Assembly (NCBI GenBank): GCA_030272585.1
Contig: BSYQ01000008.1
Coordinates: 3,472,001-3,536,000, forward strand
Direction: 5' to 3'
From: Bryopsis sp. KO-2023
Lineage: Eukaryota; Chlorophyta; Ulvophyceae; Bryopsidales; Bryopsidaceae
DNA: 64,000 bases
Shown here piece after piece: positions 43,416-54,468 of the stretch (position 1 is the stretch's first letter; each line of letters begins with the position of its first letter). The notes below the pieces were generated by a model, which worked only from the letters and a program-made list of their open reading frames with translations, did no database searches and was not told the DNA's origin. The translations under genes and the position numbers were made by a program.

Positions 43416-43925
43416 TTAACTACTGGGGCCTGGTGCCCCTGCATCCCCCTCGTTCTCCTCCTCCCCGGAGGAGTAAACCATTATCGGCCCCTCTGGAGGC
43501 ACCTCCTGCATCTCGCCATCCCCGTTCTCCTCGAACCTCGCCTCCACTCGCGCCACCGGGTAGAAACGCGGCAGGTTGAGGAGGTCGCGGGGTACTCCTC
43601 CTCCTCCGCCCTGTTCTCGCGCATTTCCTATTGACTGGGCCAGCGCCGCTGTAATCTGCGGTTGAGTAGGTCGAAGGGGGCCTGGCACAGTTAGAACTCC
43701 CGCCCGGAATCCTTCCAGCAAGCCTCGCAAAGTCATGAGCGTGCCCGTATACTGAGCGAGCTTCGAGACGTTTACTCTAGTCTCTCTTTCAGCAGTATGG
43801 TTCATTCTAAACTCCCCCTGGAGCAGACGCTGTCGAAGTTCCTCTTCAAACTCCTCCATCTCTACGATCAACGCTATCAGAACAGCGACAATGTGGGCGA
43901 AAGCGGCAGTCTGTGTTGCGTCCAT
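43416..43925 (-). CDS. RE2 accessory ORF169, between RT and integrase
   Basis: 169 residues from ATG 43925 to TAA. A hydrophobic N-terminal helix (FAHIVAVLIALIVEME) is followed by a Glu/Arg-rich helix, a Gly/Pro-rich middle and an acidic end (SSGEEENEGDAGAPGP). Unknown family. Its place between RNase H and integrase is unusual. The roughly 780 bp between it and the integrase ORF (42637-43415) hold no ORF. Confidence 0.55.
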   Translation of the reverse strand: MDATQTAAFAHIVAVLIALIVEMEEFEEELRQRLLQGEFRMNHTAERETRVNVSKLAQYTGTLMTLRGLLEGFRAGVLTVPGPLRPTQPQITAALAQSIGNAREQGGGGGVPRDLLNLPRFYPVARVEARFEENGDGEMQEVPPEGPIMVYSSGEEENEGDAGAPGPSS

Positions 43926-44215
43926 ATCTTCCTTGTTCTCCGAGTGTTTTTCTAAACCCTTAACTTTCGAACTCCTGTGTTACTGAACTCTGTGTTGTTT
44001 TTCGACAAACTTATTCCAGTATACTTTTTCCTAGACTGCGTTCGCTTTAAGAAGTCTAAACACGACTTGTTTTATCCCAGGCACTCCCTCCTCTCCTGGA
44101 GTTCTCTTGGATTAACTTCTATCTTTCCTATTCCAGTCCTGTGCCTCCTAATAAACTCTATCCCAGAAAATTCACGAAATATGGCCTCCTACTAGTCCTC
44201 CTCTAGAATAAACTT

Positions 44216-45811
44216 TCACTTCTTCCCAGACTCCCCTATTTTCACTGTTTTTCCTAAAAGTAAACGATCAGACACTGTAGGCCGACCCTGAGCCTCCTTT
44301 TTCTTTTCTCTATTCATCACAAGCCTGGACAATGCATCTGCATTGACATGGTGCTTCCCAGGCTTATGGATTACCTTGAAATCAAACCCTTGTAATTCTA
44401 AAACCCATCTGGCCATCATGTTGGATAAGTGTCTAGAACCCATAAGCCAGATCAAAGCCCCACAGTCAGTAAATAAAGTAAACTTCCTTCCTGTCAAATA
44501 GTAACTAAATTTTCTAATAGTCTTAATCACTGCCATAGCCTCCCCTTGACTAGGAGCATATCTAGCTTCTGTTTCACTATTCTTTTTAGAGAAGTAGGCG
44601 ATTACCTTTTCCTGCCCCTCCTGAATCTGACCTAATACTCCTGCTATAGCATACTGACTCCAGTCAGTGCATAAGAACACCTCCCCTTCCCTCCTTAGAG
44701 TAGTCACTACTGGAGCTGTTGTAAGCATCTTTTTCAGCAGCCTCCATGAATATTCACATCTCCAAGTCCAAAGAAAGGGTACTCCTTCCTTAGTGAGTTC
44801 TGTCAGAGCTCCTGCCCTCCTAGCATAGTCTGGAGCATGTCTTCTGTAGTATCCAGTAAGTCCTAGGAAAGACCTAACTTGAGTGACAGTAGTAGGTGTT
44901 TTTAGTCTGGCTATAGAGGCCATCTTATCCTCTTGGGGGCTGAAGCCAGCTTTAGTAATGTGGTGTCCTAAGTATTCTATTTCCTCCTGAAATAGAAAAC
45001 ACTTTTCTATGGATAGCTTGGCTCCCTCCTTCTCCAGAATTTCTAACACCTTTTCCAGAGTTTCCAGGTGTTCCTGGAAGGTGTAACTAAAAATCACTAT
45101 ATCATCTAAATAAACCTGGACCCCTTCTAAATGACCAAATAGAGAATCCATAACTCTCTGGAAAGCCTCTGGCATTGTTTTTAGTCCCTGAGGACACCTA
45201 ACCCATTCATATAACCCAGAGGAAGTTCTGAAGGCTGTTTTTTTCCTATCCTCCTCTGCTAGGGGTAACTGCCAGTACCCTGATTTCAAATCTAAACTAG
45301 AATAATATTTTCTTCCTCCCAGCCCATCCAGTAGCTCATCAATCAATGGCAGAGGGTACTGATCTGCCTCCACTAAATTGTTTAGATCCCTAAAGTCTAC
45401 ACACCACCTCCACTTCCCTGGAGCCTTCTTAGGAACCAGGAGGGTGGGTGAAGACCAGGGTGACCCTGGGCTGGGTCTAACTACCCCTACTTTCAGCAAC
45501 CCTTCTAACTGTCTTTCTATTTCCCCTTTCTGGAATTCACTGACTCTATACTGTCTCCTGGCTACAGGCCTGGCTGTGCCAGTTTCTATTTCATAGCTAT
45601 GATTTTTAAAGGAGCCTATCTCGTATTCACTTAGAGACCAGGCCTCCCTCCTACTCTTGCATAACTTCTCCACCGCCCTTCTTTCATCTCTGGAAAGACT
45701 TTTTCCTATGTTCAAGTCAGCAAAAGTAGATATCTTTTCCTCCTGTGCCACCAACACTGATTCCTGAGGAGGCACTCCCCTAGTAGTAAACTTGTGTAGC
45801 CCTGTGGCCAC
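44216..45811 (-). CDS. pol: RE2 reverse transcriptase and RNase H
   Basis: 531 codons are counted from a GTG; the frame is open further up, overlapping the end of gag in the -1 frame, so it is probably expressed by frameshifting. RT motifs: VDFRDLNNLVEADQYPLP, SSLDLKSGYWQLPL, catalytic YLDD near residue 234 and LGLTGYYRRHAPDYA. RNase H: VFLCTDWSQYAIAGVLGQ and FTDCGALIWLM, ending with KPGKHHVNADALSRL. All are typical Ty3. The frame ends at TGA before any integrase. Confidence 0.92.
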   Translation of the reverse strand: MATGLHKFTTRGVPPQESVLVAQEEKISTFADLNIGKSLSRDERRAVEKLCKSRREAWSLSEYEIGSFKNHSYEIETGTARPVARRQYRVSEFQKGEIERQLEGLLKVGVVRPSPGSPWSSPTLLVPKKAPGKWRWCVDFRDLNNLVEADQYPLPLIDELLDGLGGRKYYSSLDLKSGYWQLPLAEEDRKKTAFRTSSGLYEWVRCPQGLKTMPEAFQRVMDSLFGHLEGVQVYLDDIVIFSYTFQEHLETLEKVLEILEKEGAKLSIEKCFLFQEEIEYLGHHITKAGFSPQEDKMASIARLKTPTTVTQVRSFLGLTGYYRRHAPDYARRAGALTELTKEGVPFLWTWRCEYSWRLLKKMLTTAPVVTTLRREGEVFLCTDWSQYAIAGVLGQIQEGQEKVIAYFSKKNSETEARYAPSQGEAMAVIKTIRKFSYYLTGRKFTLFTDCGALIWLMGSRHLSNMMARWVLELQGFDFKVIHKPGKHHVNADALSRLVMNREKKKEAQGRPTVSDRLLLGKTVKIGESGKK

Positions 45812-45843
45812 ACCCCTGAGGTCACCAGGCCTGACCTCTGACC

Positions 45844-47760
45844 TTAGTGAAAATCCTTTGAAGGTCCTTCTCCTCCCTTGTTTTTCAATACTCCTGTGGC
45901 TGGGGCACTCCTCTGTCCAAATCCTGATGGCAAAGGGCTATGTGGAGCTTCCTTTGGGATGGTTTCAGGGGTGGTGTCAAACCTGACCTTTTTCTCCTGG
46001 GTCAGCTTCCCTCCTTTTCTCTTTTTCCCTACTGCAGCCTGGACTGTTTCCTCTGTCTCCAGGATTTGTTTCTCCTCTGTCTTGAGAGGGATAGCCCCCA
46101 TCTTCCCATTTCCCTTATGATAAAATATTTGCTGTGGTCCCAGCATTATCATAGCCCTGATAGATTTTAAGAAGTCTATCCCCAGCAGCACACAGCAGGT
46201 GTCTGTGTCTGTAACCATAAAAGAGTTATAGGAGCCTGTCCCTCCTATGTTTACAAAGAGCTTGGGGAGGTACCCAAGGGAGGTGGCTATTTCCCCAGAG
46301 GCAGTCCTAAAAACCCATTCAGAGGGTAAGACCTGCCCCACCAGGTCAAGCTTTTCTACAGTCGCCTTTGAGATGCAACTGTGGCTAGCCCCAGTGTCCA
46401 CCACTGCTTCTAATGTCTCCCCTTTGATCCTGATGGCACACTTGGCAGGGGTGTTCCTGGAGGCATCCTCTCTTTGCAGGGTGTCAACCTCCAACATGCC
46501 CACCTCTTTGTTCTCAGTCCCCTGGCCACTGATTTCCGGTTCAAAGTGGAGGGGTTGGGTCACCCCAGCATCCACTGATGTCATTAACTCTGCCTCTCTC
46601 ATAATAGCCTCCCTGAGTTCAGGGGAGTAAAACATAAATGTTTTTAGAGGTACTGGCAACTCAGTCTTGTCCAGGAAGGCCTGAGCATCTGTCAGAGCAT
46701 GTTTGTTCCCCATCCTATACTTGTTTTCCCCTCCTGAAGTCTTTCCTTCTACCATGTTCATTTGAGGGCCCTGAGTTCTAAAGTTCCTTGAATCTTTTTC
46801 CTGAACAACTAAAGGAGTGTTGCCTGCCCTGTACTGGAGGCTGTAGGACACTCCCGCCTTTTTCTGAGGGCACCTTCCCCATCTGTGTCCTGGTACTCCA
46901 CAATTCCAGCAATCCCCCAGCATCAAATCCCTATTCAATAAAGGACTATAGTAGCCCCTGGGCCTGCTGCCCCCAAAAGTCTGTCTCCCTCCACCTCTGT
47001 TCCCTGAAGCTCCCCCATTCACTTTCTTCCTCCATTCCTGCAGTCTCTCTTCTGGAGCTGGAAGAGCTGCATAGATTTTGCTGATCTGCCCATCTAATAC
47101 TTTCTGGACTTTGTTCATCACTTTACTCAAAAGTTTGTCTTCTTTTGAGTCTGAAGTCTGTCCAGTATTCTTTTCTGTATCAGAATCAGAATCTGTGCTG
47201 TCTGGGGCTCCTCTTTTCTTATTCATACCTAACCCTTCCACTGCCTTTGCAGCATTCACCACCTCATCGAAGTTCTGGTGTTGGAGAGGGGCTATAGCAT
47301 CCCTAATTTTCGAAGGTATTCCAACCTGGAAGATATGACGAAGAAACTCGTCGTTCAGCGTAATCGGAGTAGCGCCGTCGGTGCGTGTCGCAGTCTGTAT
47401 GTCTGTAATATCTTCTGCTAAGCCTCGAAGGGCGTCTGCGAAATCCTCCACCGTTTCCGTCGGCCGTTGACGACGCCGAGTTAGCTCACTCATCAGATCG
47501 TCCGTAGCTCCCAGCCACCTCTTCATGAACTTTTTCCTGAAGTTCTCCCAGCTCATATCTTCTGGGAGAGCCGTCGCCCATCGAGCCGCTCCGTGCGTGA
47601 AATTGGCTTTAGCCCGACTGACTTTTGAGCGAGATGGCCAGTTTTGCGCCGTGGCCGTAGCCTCCACGGTTTTAAACCATTCGGCGGCTGGGGGTTTCTT
47701 CCCGTCAAACTTTTCGAGCTTGGGGGCACGGTATTTGTCGGCAGAGTTGATTCCAACCAT
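45844..47760 (-). CDS. gag: RE2 gag with zinc knuckle and aspartic protease
   Basis: 638 residues from ATG 47760. Capsid-like region (KLEKFDGKKPPAAEWFKTVE, WENFRKKFMKRWLGATDD, ETVEDFADALRGLAEDI), a CCHC knuckle (CWNCGVPGHRWGRC, about 294), then an aspartic protease (LEAVVDTGASHSCISK, about 458; CCVLLGIDFLKSI). As in RE1, protease is in the gag frame. The basic tail (KKRKGGKLTQEKKVRF) ends at TAA. A GAAAAAC sequence at 45880-45886 lies in the gag/pol overlap and could be a weak slippery site. Confidence 0.9.
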   Translation of the reverse strand: MVGINSADKYRAPKLEKFDGKKPPAAEWFKTVEATATAQNWPSRSKVSRAKANFTHGAARWATALPEDMSWENFRKKFMKRWLGATDDLMSELTRRRQRPTETVEDFADALRGLAEDITDIQTATRTDGATPITLNDEFLRHIFQVGIPSKIRDAIAPLQHQNFDEVVNAAKAVEGLGMNKKRGAPDSTDSDSDTEKNTGQTSDSKEDKLLSKVMNKVQKVLDGQISKIYAALPAPEERLQEWRKKVNGGASGNRGGGRQTFGGSRPRGYYSPLLNRDLMLGDCWNCGVPGHRWGRCPQKKAGVSYSLQYRAGNTPLVVQEKDSRNFRTQGPQMNMVEGKTSGGENKYRMGNKHALTDAQAFLDKTELPVPLKTFMFYSPELREAIMREAELMTSVDAGVTQPLHFEPEISGQGTENKEVGMLEVDTLQREDASRNTPAKCAIRIKGETLEAVVDTGASHSCISKATVEKLDLVGQVLPSEWVFRTASGEIATSLGYLPKLFVNIGGTGSYNSFMVTDTDTCCVLLGIDFLKSIRAMIMLGPQQIFYHKGNGKMGAIPLKTEEKQILETEETVQAAVGKKRKGGKLTQEKKVRFDTTPETIPKEAPHSPLPSGFGQRSAPATGVLKNKGGEGPSKDFH

Positions 47761-47907
47761 AGTTCCTACAGGGTGTTACACTTGTGTTAATTTTCTGGAG
47801 CGCTTTCTCGTTTTCGAGAGGTGATCCCCAGAATAAACCGTGTTGCACAGGACTTGTGTTGTTTTCGTTAGTGGGCCCATATTCCTAACAGGTCCGAAGC
47901 TCGTCAC

Positions 47908-47919
47908 GCTCCGAAACCA
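47908..47919 (-). other. RE2 primer binding site
   Basis: TGGTTTCGGAGC directly after the 5' LTR on the minus strand, identical to the RE1 site. The RE2 match does not clearly extend further. Confidence 0.8.
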
Positions 47920-49297
47920 GAAAACGCATTCGGCACAACTACTAATTCTTCATTCGCTCAGCGACTGAAGATAGAGTCGCACTGAATTACCGCAGAGTCT
48001 GTCTACGGCAACTGAGTCGGACTACGCCGACGTTGAATGTCTTATCCAAAAACTTGGTATCTAAACTGCGACGCACTGAAACTATCGTCACCTAAGAAGT
48101 CGGCTAAGACCAGTCGCGCTAACAATCATCACCATCCGAGAGTCACAGTCTCGATTCCCCATTACAACGAAAAGCCTAAGACCAGGCATCTGAACGCAAC
48201 ACGAGTCAAAGTCGACGGAGACACCCGCTAAGAGGGCCTTGCTCCCGAGAGTGAGACAGAAAGTGGAGTCCCCTGGAGGATAGTCGCTAAGAGACCATGG
48301 CCTAAGGGGACTCTGGAAACTGAACTGGAGAAGAGAGGAACACAAAACGCAAACACCAAAAACGAAAGGGGACACTCAGAGGAGAGGTCGGCTCCTCTGA
48401 GTGGAGAAAAACCTCCTAAGAGAAGGGCAGCACCTTCTCTTACTATTCTGACTCCACTCCTATTTCCTCTCGAATCAAAGTTTGATCAGCAACAACCTTA
48501 TTTTGAATAAAGACACTCAGAGACACAAGAAATAATAGCAAGAGAATATTTTTACAGAAAGAGAAGGGATGGTGTATCCCATTTCAAAAGCGTACTTCAG
48601 AAAACCTTGGATGATGCTATCTTTGGCCAGAAGTACCTCGTCCGATCGGGATTCCCGTTTAAGGTAAGTCGCGAAGCTTTCCTTAAGTCCGTCTCGATAA
48701 GAGAGTCCTCCTATAGATAGATGTCCGAAGTAAGAAGTAAACGAGGTATTCACCGAGTTCTGTCTGTCCTTAACCAGAATTCTGTGGGATATTTATACTC
48801 GCGGCTGGTTCTAGCGCTAGCGCATGTGTGCTGGCCGCGAGTTCGGCGTCACGACAGGGGTCGACTAGCGACCCGACTGCCAGTCGTGCGTATCGCCTAA
48901 GAGATCGTTTTTCGTAGGGAGTTGTATCCGTTTCGCTGGAATCCATAGTGTTTTCGCTGGCTCCTTGTGTTCCCAGCCGCACGTTTCGTAGAAGTCATAC
49001 CTCGGATGTCATAAAACGACAGTGCCGGCAGTAAGACTCCTAGTACTCTGCGCTAGCCATGGGTTGGCGTGCCAGCTATTCGATATCTTCCAGCGTATCA
49101 GTATACAACTTTTCCTACGTCATCGACCTCGTCAGGAATTGAACCCGACGTACGAACCACCAGGTCTCACATAGAGCAGCGTAAAATACGACTGTTTATC
49201 AGTGTGAGTTGGCAATTCCATTCTTCCGAATTATCATCGGAATAATCATTACATCTGGTGGCAGTACATCTGCCATGTTCTTTCTAGCTCCGTCACA
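47920..49297 (-). repeat. RE2 5' LTR
   Basis: 1,378 bp, ending outward in CGTCACA next to the target duplication GAGGG. On the inner side it stops at GCGTTTTC directly before the primer site, without the CGTCACA seen at the outer end of the other LTR. Confidence 0.88.
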
Positions 49298-49302
49298 GAG
49301 GG

Positions 49303-50139
49303 GGCTGGCATTCCTTTCCCAAAACTGCAATGTTTACGAGACTTTCGAAGTGACCGTCTTTTGCATTGGTAATCGTTCGTTGGATACGATCGTAGCCGAT
49401 CGTGTTGTGTGAGTGAAAATTAGGTGTTGGGGGTGCTCATTGATAAGCAGTCGTTGTGGAACTGCCAAAGACAACGCAAAGTAATCCACGAGCAAGTGAA
49501 CCAACACTGTCTTTCTCGCCTTGCTCCGTACCGGGGGTATTTCTTCAACCCCCATGCTGTCTCAAGAATTCATCGCTGGCTGGCTGATCGTGCTGTCGCG
49601 TGTCAACGCTCAAAGTGCCACCTCAAACGATAGCTTGGAAATGAGTTTAATTTAGTTTGCCATATTGGGTCGCCATTGCATTCCAGCTTTTGGTCCCCCA
49701 GTGAGAAAAGTGCACGGAAAAAAAAAGAGGTCTGTGGGGGCGCTGGTGCAATTTTCTGCCCCCCCCCCGTTGAAAATTATCGACCGTTGGCTTTACCCCT
49801 TCGGTTCCTTCCCTTTCCCCCCGTTGTTTTTTTTAACCCTCTCTCTGTTTTTTTTTTCCCCGCAGCACGTGCTGTAGCCGCATGGATCTGGGGGTGGAGG
49901 AGTATGAGTCATTCGCTGGTGACGTGTGAGAAAAGAGTGAGATATTTTGTGTAGAGGGAATCTTTCGCGAAAATGCATCAGATTTGACGAGGACGTCGTG
50001 GATGCGAGCGCTGGTGTACTGGAACCACCAAAGAAGCCCCTATACCATCCCCTGAAAGAAGTGTGAGGGAAATAGAAAAAAAAAAGACTTTGTTCGACGC
50101 AGGGAAGCGCTGAAATATTGATTCGCTCACAGGCTCGCG
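49303..50139. other. Intergenic stretch upstream of the F-box gene
   Basis: No gene is supported. It should include the promoter and 5' UTR of the F-box gene that starts at 50140. Poly(T), poly(C) and poly(G) runs are frequent. Confidence 0.4.
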
Positions 50140-52581
50140 ATGGGTGGAGGCGCGTCGGACGGCGAACTTACCGGATTCGAAGCCCTCCCGGATTTTTGCG
50201 TGTTGGAAATTCTGCAGAAATGCGACGGAGCCGATATTTTGAGCTTTCAGGGGGTTTCTCGATGGGCGTTGTCCGTGGGGCGAATGCCGTCGCTGTGGAG
50301 GCGAGAGCTCGAGGAGCAGTACGGCCTGAATCTTCCGCAACCTTTGTCGAACGATTACAGATTCCTCAGCAATCTGCACGGGTATGTGTGGGGTTGGCCG
50401 TGTTGGGAAACTGTGCGCCTCGATGGTTTGATAACTCAATAATTGGGTGTTTTTCTCAGTGTTTTTTTTTTTTTTTGTCTGGGTTCTTGGCAATGGTCAT
50501 AGATGAAAAAATGAATGGTTTTTGAAATTAATTTCCTGAAGCCATCAGTTTTTTTTTTTCTGAATACAGGATGATCGAAAAAATTTAAACCACAGAATGC
50601 TGCATCCTTTTTTCCTGCAAATATCATCATTTCACTTTGACATTTCTGATTTTTTACAGTTTTTTTTAAAACAACAATACTTTTTTCAACTGTTGTTTTT
50701 TATTGCTGTTTCACTTTTTTTTTGGGGGGGGGTTTTGGCAGGAGGTTGATGGGTCGATCCCACAACAAGCTATTGCCGTTTCGGGGGTTGATGACAGACG
50801 GTGGGGTGCAGGAGGGTCGAACGATGTTTTGGGTGGATAATATGTTTGCACGGAGGCCGAGTCTCACTTATTGCAGCGATATTCTGAAGGAGAGGGATGT
50901 TCGATGCTTGGGCGCCCACAAACCGGGCGACACCTCGGTGGAATATGCCATCCGTCACATGATTGGGGAAAACAAAAGGGAAGTTATGTATGATGAGACG
51001 ATGTTGAAGGTGAGGGATTCAGGAGGGGGGGGGGGTAGCTTTTTTTTTTTTTTTGATGCAATTTTTTATTTATTTTTTGTTTAAGAGGGGGAAAGAGGGA
51101 ACTAGTGCGACGATAGGAAAATAATTTCTTCTTGGTTAAGTTTTTGGATTGAATTTTGTGACATGTTTTGGTGGTGGTGTTTTTTTTCGCAATACTTAAC
51201 ACAATGGAGTTGAAGGAAGGCGTTTCAATACAGAAAATGTTCTGTTGGCTGATAGGTGGTGGGGAAGAGGCAATGACTACAAATTGCTAAAGTTTCCAAA
51301 AAAAACACCACTCTTTTCCTTAAGAAACTGAATCTTCCCCAGCTCCCTTCCCCCCCTTTCCCCCCCCCCCCCAAAAAAAAATACAAAAGAAAGACAAGCG
51401 GATGGTGTCCTGTTAACAGTGGAACAATGGTCTGTAATTTTTTTTCCCCCAGGAGCTCCGATCGGTTTCCGAGGAAGACAAGAGCGACCCCCACCTCGTG
51501 GTGACCCGAGAAATAATCATCGGCAGGATGGGCGATATTTCTTGCCCCGTTTCGTGCGGAGCCGTCCTCATCGGGACCATTGATTTCGATCAAACCAACG
51601 CCTCTGAGGAAGAGGTGGCGAAACAGCTCTATTCGGACGCCGGGTCCGAGCTCGCAGAACATCTCAGCAGTTTCAAAGACTTGGATGCGATCCTGGAATC
51701 CTGTCAAAAGAAGGAGGTGCCCCCTCCGAGGGTGGTGGGGTGCAACAGGATGGGGGAATGGGTGGAGTTCGGGGGCAGGGGAATGGGGTGGAAGGGGAGC
51801 TTGCATCCCGTGGTGTGGTTTCGCTTTTTGACCAAGGACGAGAGCTTGGAGGGGCGCAGGGAGAGATTTGAACATTTCAAAAGTAGGGCTTGCAGTGGCA
51901 CAGTACGAATGTAGTCCCCCCAGCATGGTCGGCTGGGGATTGTTGTTGTCAAATCTGGGGAGAGAGAGAGAGGGGGGGAGTTGGCAGTTGAGCCCGTTTT
52001 TGATTGTTTTTTCTTCTCTTTTTTTTGTTGAATTTACAGGGGAATTTGGGAAATTTGACAATGATTGTGAGTTTCCGGATACGTCCGAGCCGAACGACGA
52101 AGCCACGAGTGCTGATCCTCAGGGGGAAGGGCCCGAGGGGGGGGTTCCCCTGGGCGGTGAGACTGACACTCGGCTCTGGCTGGAGGCGGTCATCCCGATC
52201 AACGCCACACATCGATTCATGCTGGGGAAAGAACACATGCAATTGACCCTGCGGAAACCAGTCGTAGGGAATCTGGCGTGTGCCGTCCTGATCTCTTGCG
52301 AAAACTGGATGGAGCAGACTTGGATGCGGGGAGGCCCGAACATCGACGTGAACTTTGTTTACTTGGTCGGGGAGGAAATCCCTCTGGTTCAGAAAGATCC
52401 GAGCGAAGTTTCGGTGCCGGAGGTCGACCAAGGGACTGCCTGCTGCGTGGAAATCGAAGAGGAGGTTGTTTGTTGGGAGGCTTTGAGTGAGGATGAGGAA
52501 GAAAACGAACAGGGTGCTGAGCAAGTGGATGATTTGATATCTCGAATCGATGGGTTGTGGTTTGGGAGGAAAAAAACCTAA
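50140..52581 (+). CDS. F-box protein, 4 exons
   Basis: Exons 50140-50381, 50742-51009, 51453-51882 and 52040-52581 give 493 residues; all joins are GT-AG and in phase. An F-box lies at residues about 15-65 (FEALPDFCVLEILQKCDGAD, then FQGVSRWALSVGRMPSLWRR). F-box proteins bind Skp1 and select substrates for SCF ubiquitin ligases. The central and C-terminal parts match no repeat class I know (no WD40, LRR or Kelch). They include VVTREIIIGRMGDISCPVSC and, near the end, an acidic tail (ALSEDEEENEQGAEQVDDLI). The start is the first in-frame ATG; the leader contains no competing long frame. Confidence 0.75.
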
Positions 52582-52599
52582 GGCAGAGAGTTTTGAATC

Positions 52600-53950
52600 A
52601 AGCGTTTTTGAGCAGTCGATGACTGGACCTTTTTTTTTTCTTTTCTTAGCGGTTTTGTACTTTGTGCTAGGGGAGATATTGAATATTTGTGTTCTGCTGG
52701 AGGGGGGGCCCTCGGTTGGTTTGTATGGTGATGGTTTCCTTTCTTGTTTCAAAACAAGAATTATTGTTGAGGCTTTTTTGTGGAAAGAATGTTGAGGAGG
52801 GGAACAAATGGGAAGATAGACAAGTGTATCAATTCGGTGTGTCTGTTTTTTGCTGGGCTTTTTCTTCCTTCCCGAGTTTGCTGGAGATGTTGCTGAGAAA
52901 ACCATGAGTAGGAGGTGACTGTCACCATTTCTAAATCGTAGAGATCTCCGATGGAACAACTTGACTTTTCTTACTGAGGCGGGGGGGGGGGAGGTGGAGC
53001 TGATCTGGGGGAAAAGGGTGATCTTGTGCTTCTTCTCTGGACCCCAAAAGGGGGGGAGGGGATTGTTAATTGTTAGCTAATTGTTTTGGTATCAAAAAAA
53101 TCAATGAAGGTGCTGGTACTGTTTCCACCTACCGGCTTTCTCGACCTGATATGGAAAAGTTCCTCGGGTGGTTTCCCCCCCCCCTCAGTTTTGCTTTACT
53201 ATTCTTAATTTGGAAATAGCTGGGGGAGGGTGGAGGGGTAGGGGCAGGGGAGATATTTGGAGGGCGTTTTTTATTTGCCATCTAGCAAGGCGTTTTGCAG
53301 CTGGATGAGAGGATATTGACTACCACTGCATGTGTTTGTGTTTTATTCGTTATTTGTGCCAGGGTGATTGCTTTGTCTGTTAGGTTTATTTTTTTTTTCT
53401 TTTCTGTCCTTGAGAGTCGCAAGAATAAACCAGAAAAAAAAAAAACTGATTCTGGTGTGTTCCAGTTTTAGCTTGCAAGAGGATACGATCGTGTGTGTGT
53501 GTGTTTTTGTGTACTTGATGTAGAACACTTTGGGGGAAGGCTTGGGTGTTTTTGAGAAACTTAACGAACTTAAGAGGAAGGAAAAATGGAAAAGAAAAAA
53601 AAAAGGAAAATTGTAGCTGTCATGATTGATGTAAAAGGAGAAGGGAGGTGCAAGACCTCGACCATGAACTTTCGCCCTGTCCGAACAAAATTAGCATGTA
53701 TCAGGGATCGCATTTGTCCAGATGTGTAAATGTTTGTGGGAACCTCTGTTGCTCCCCACGCTAAACAATGACAACTCGATGTTCCACAGAAGAAGGTTGT
53801 TACAAGGATAATTGCACGGCATTTATACTGTCTCTGTAACTGTCACCACACCTCCATCACCATCATGAAATCAACAGTTATCCCCCATGAAGATTTGGAT
53901 GGCGAAGCACTCCAAAACAATCGAAGCGATTTGAATGATGTCGATGGCGG
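52600..53950. other. Intergenic stretch with homopolymer runs; no gene seen
   Basis: Contains the 3' UTR of the F-box gene and G/T-rich sequence with poly(G) and poly(C) runs. No exon or repeat shared with the rest of the window was found. Confidence 0.5.
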
Positions 53951-53959
53951 CGGCGCGAC

Positions 53960-54200
53960 CTGAGAGAGAAAAACACGCACACACCTGGTCAAGACCGCCT
54001 CGTCGCGACATACTGAAATTCCCTGCCCAAACTCAGCCGAGCTGAGACTACAGCCCTGAACTCCACTTCACCGAGACGTCTGCAGTGCCGGAACACCATC
54101 GGCCTCGACTCCGTGCGAGCAGGGCGAGTGCGACTTTATAAGGGCTTGGTTGAAAAAACGCACACGCAGCGAGACAGGTCTTGGTGGGATGGAGCCCCAC
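53960..54200 (-). repeat. R3 GT...AG repeat, copy 3
   Basis: 241 bp on the minus strand, from GTGGGGCTCCATCCC to TTTTCTCTCTCAG. The flanks resemble those of the other copies: upstream AATCGAGAAAACTCTCAACG and a diverged relative of the 30360 exon (about 54300-54201), downstream GTCGCGCCGCCGCC as in copy 1. Confidence 0.75.
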
Positions 54201-54468
54201 CCGTTGAGAGTTTTCTCGATTCTTTCAGAATTCTTCGTATGCCGTGACCATCGCCCAAATGATATCCATTTGAGAAGGATGGGAAGCCCTCCTGAGTCAG
54301 GCCACACCCAAATAAGAAGGTCGAGCGCACAACACATGCAAAAAGTAGCGAAGTCGTGGCGCAAGACGTTGCTCTCAAAAAAATCGTAGAAACGATACCT
54401 GAAATAAGGAATTCGGCGTTGGGGGGCGTCGGCAGCCCACCACTACCAGATGCAGCAAATTGTGAAGG

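Larger units (their letters stand above)
37128..49297 (-). mobile_element. RE2: large Ty3-type LTR retrotransposon with accessory ORFs
   Basis: 12,170 bp on the minus strand between two LTRs of about 1.4 kb with terminal inverted repeats TGTGACG/CGTCACA, flanked by the 5-bp target duplication GAGGG (37123-37127 and 49298-49302). Order on the minus strand: LTR, primer site, gag-protease, RT-RNase H, ORF169, integrase, ORF153, ORF439, tandem purine repeats, LTR. Internal LTR sequences look identical, so the insertion is recent. The separation of integrase from RT by about 1.6 kb and the three extra ORFs are unusual. Confidence 0.93.

Noticed and set aside
51225-52959. Proline- and serine-rich open frames of up to 336 codons on the minus strand
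   Set aside because: They lie antisense to in-phase exons of the F-box gene and over its intron, with no splice structure of their own.
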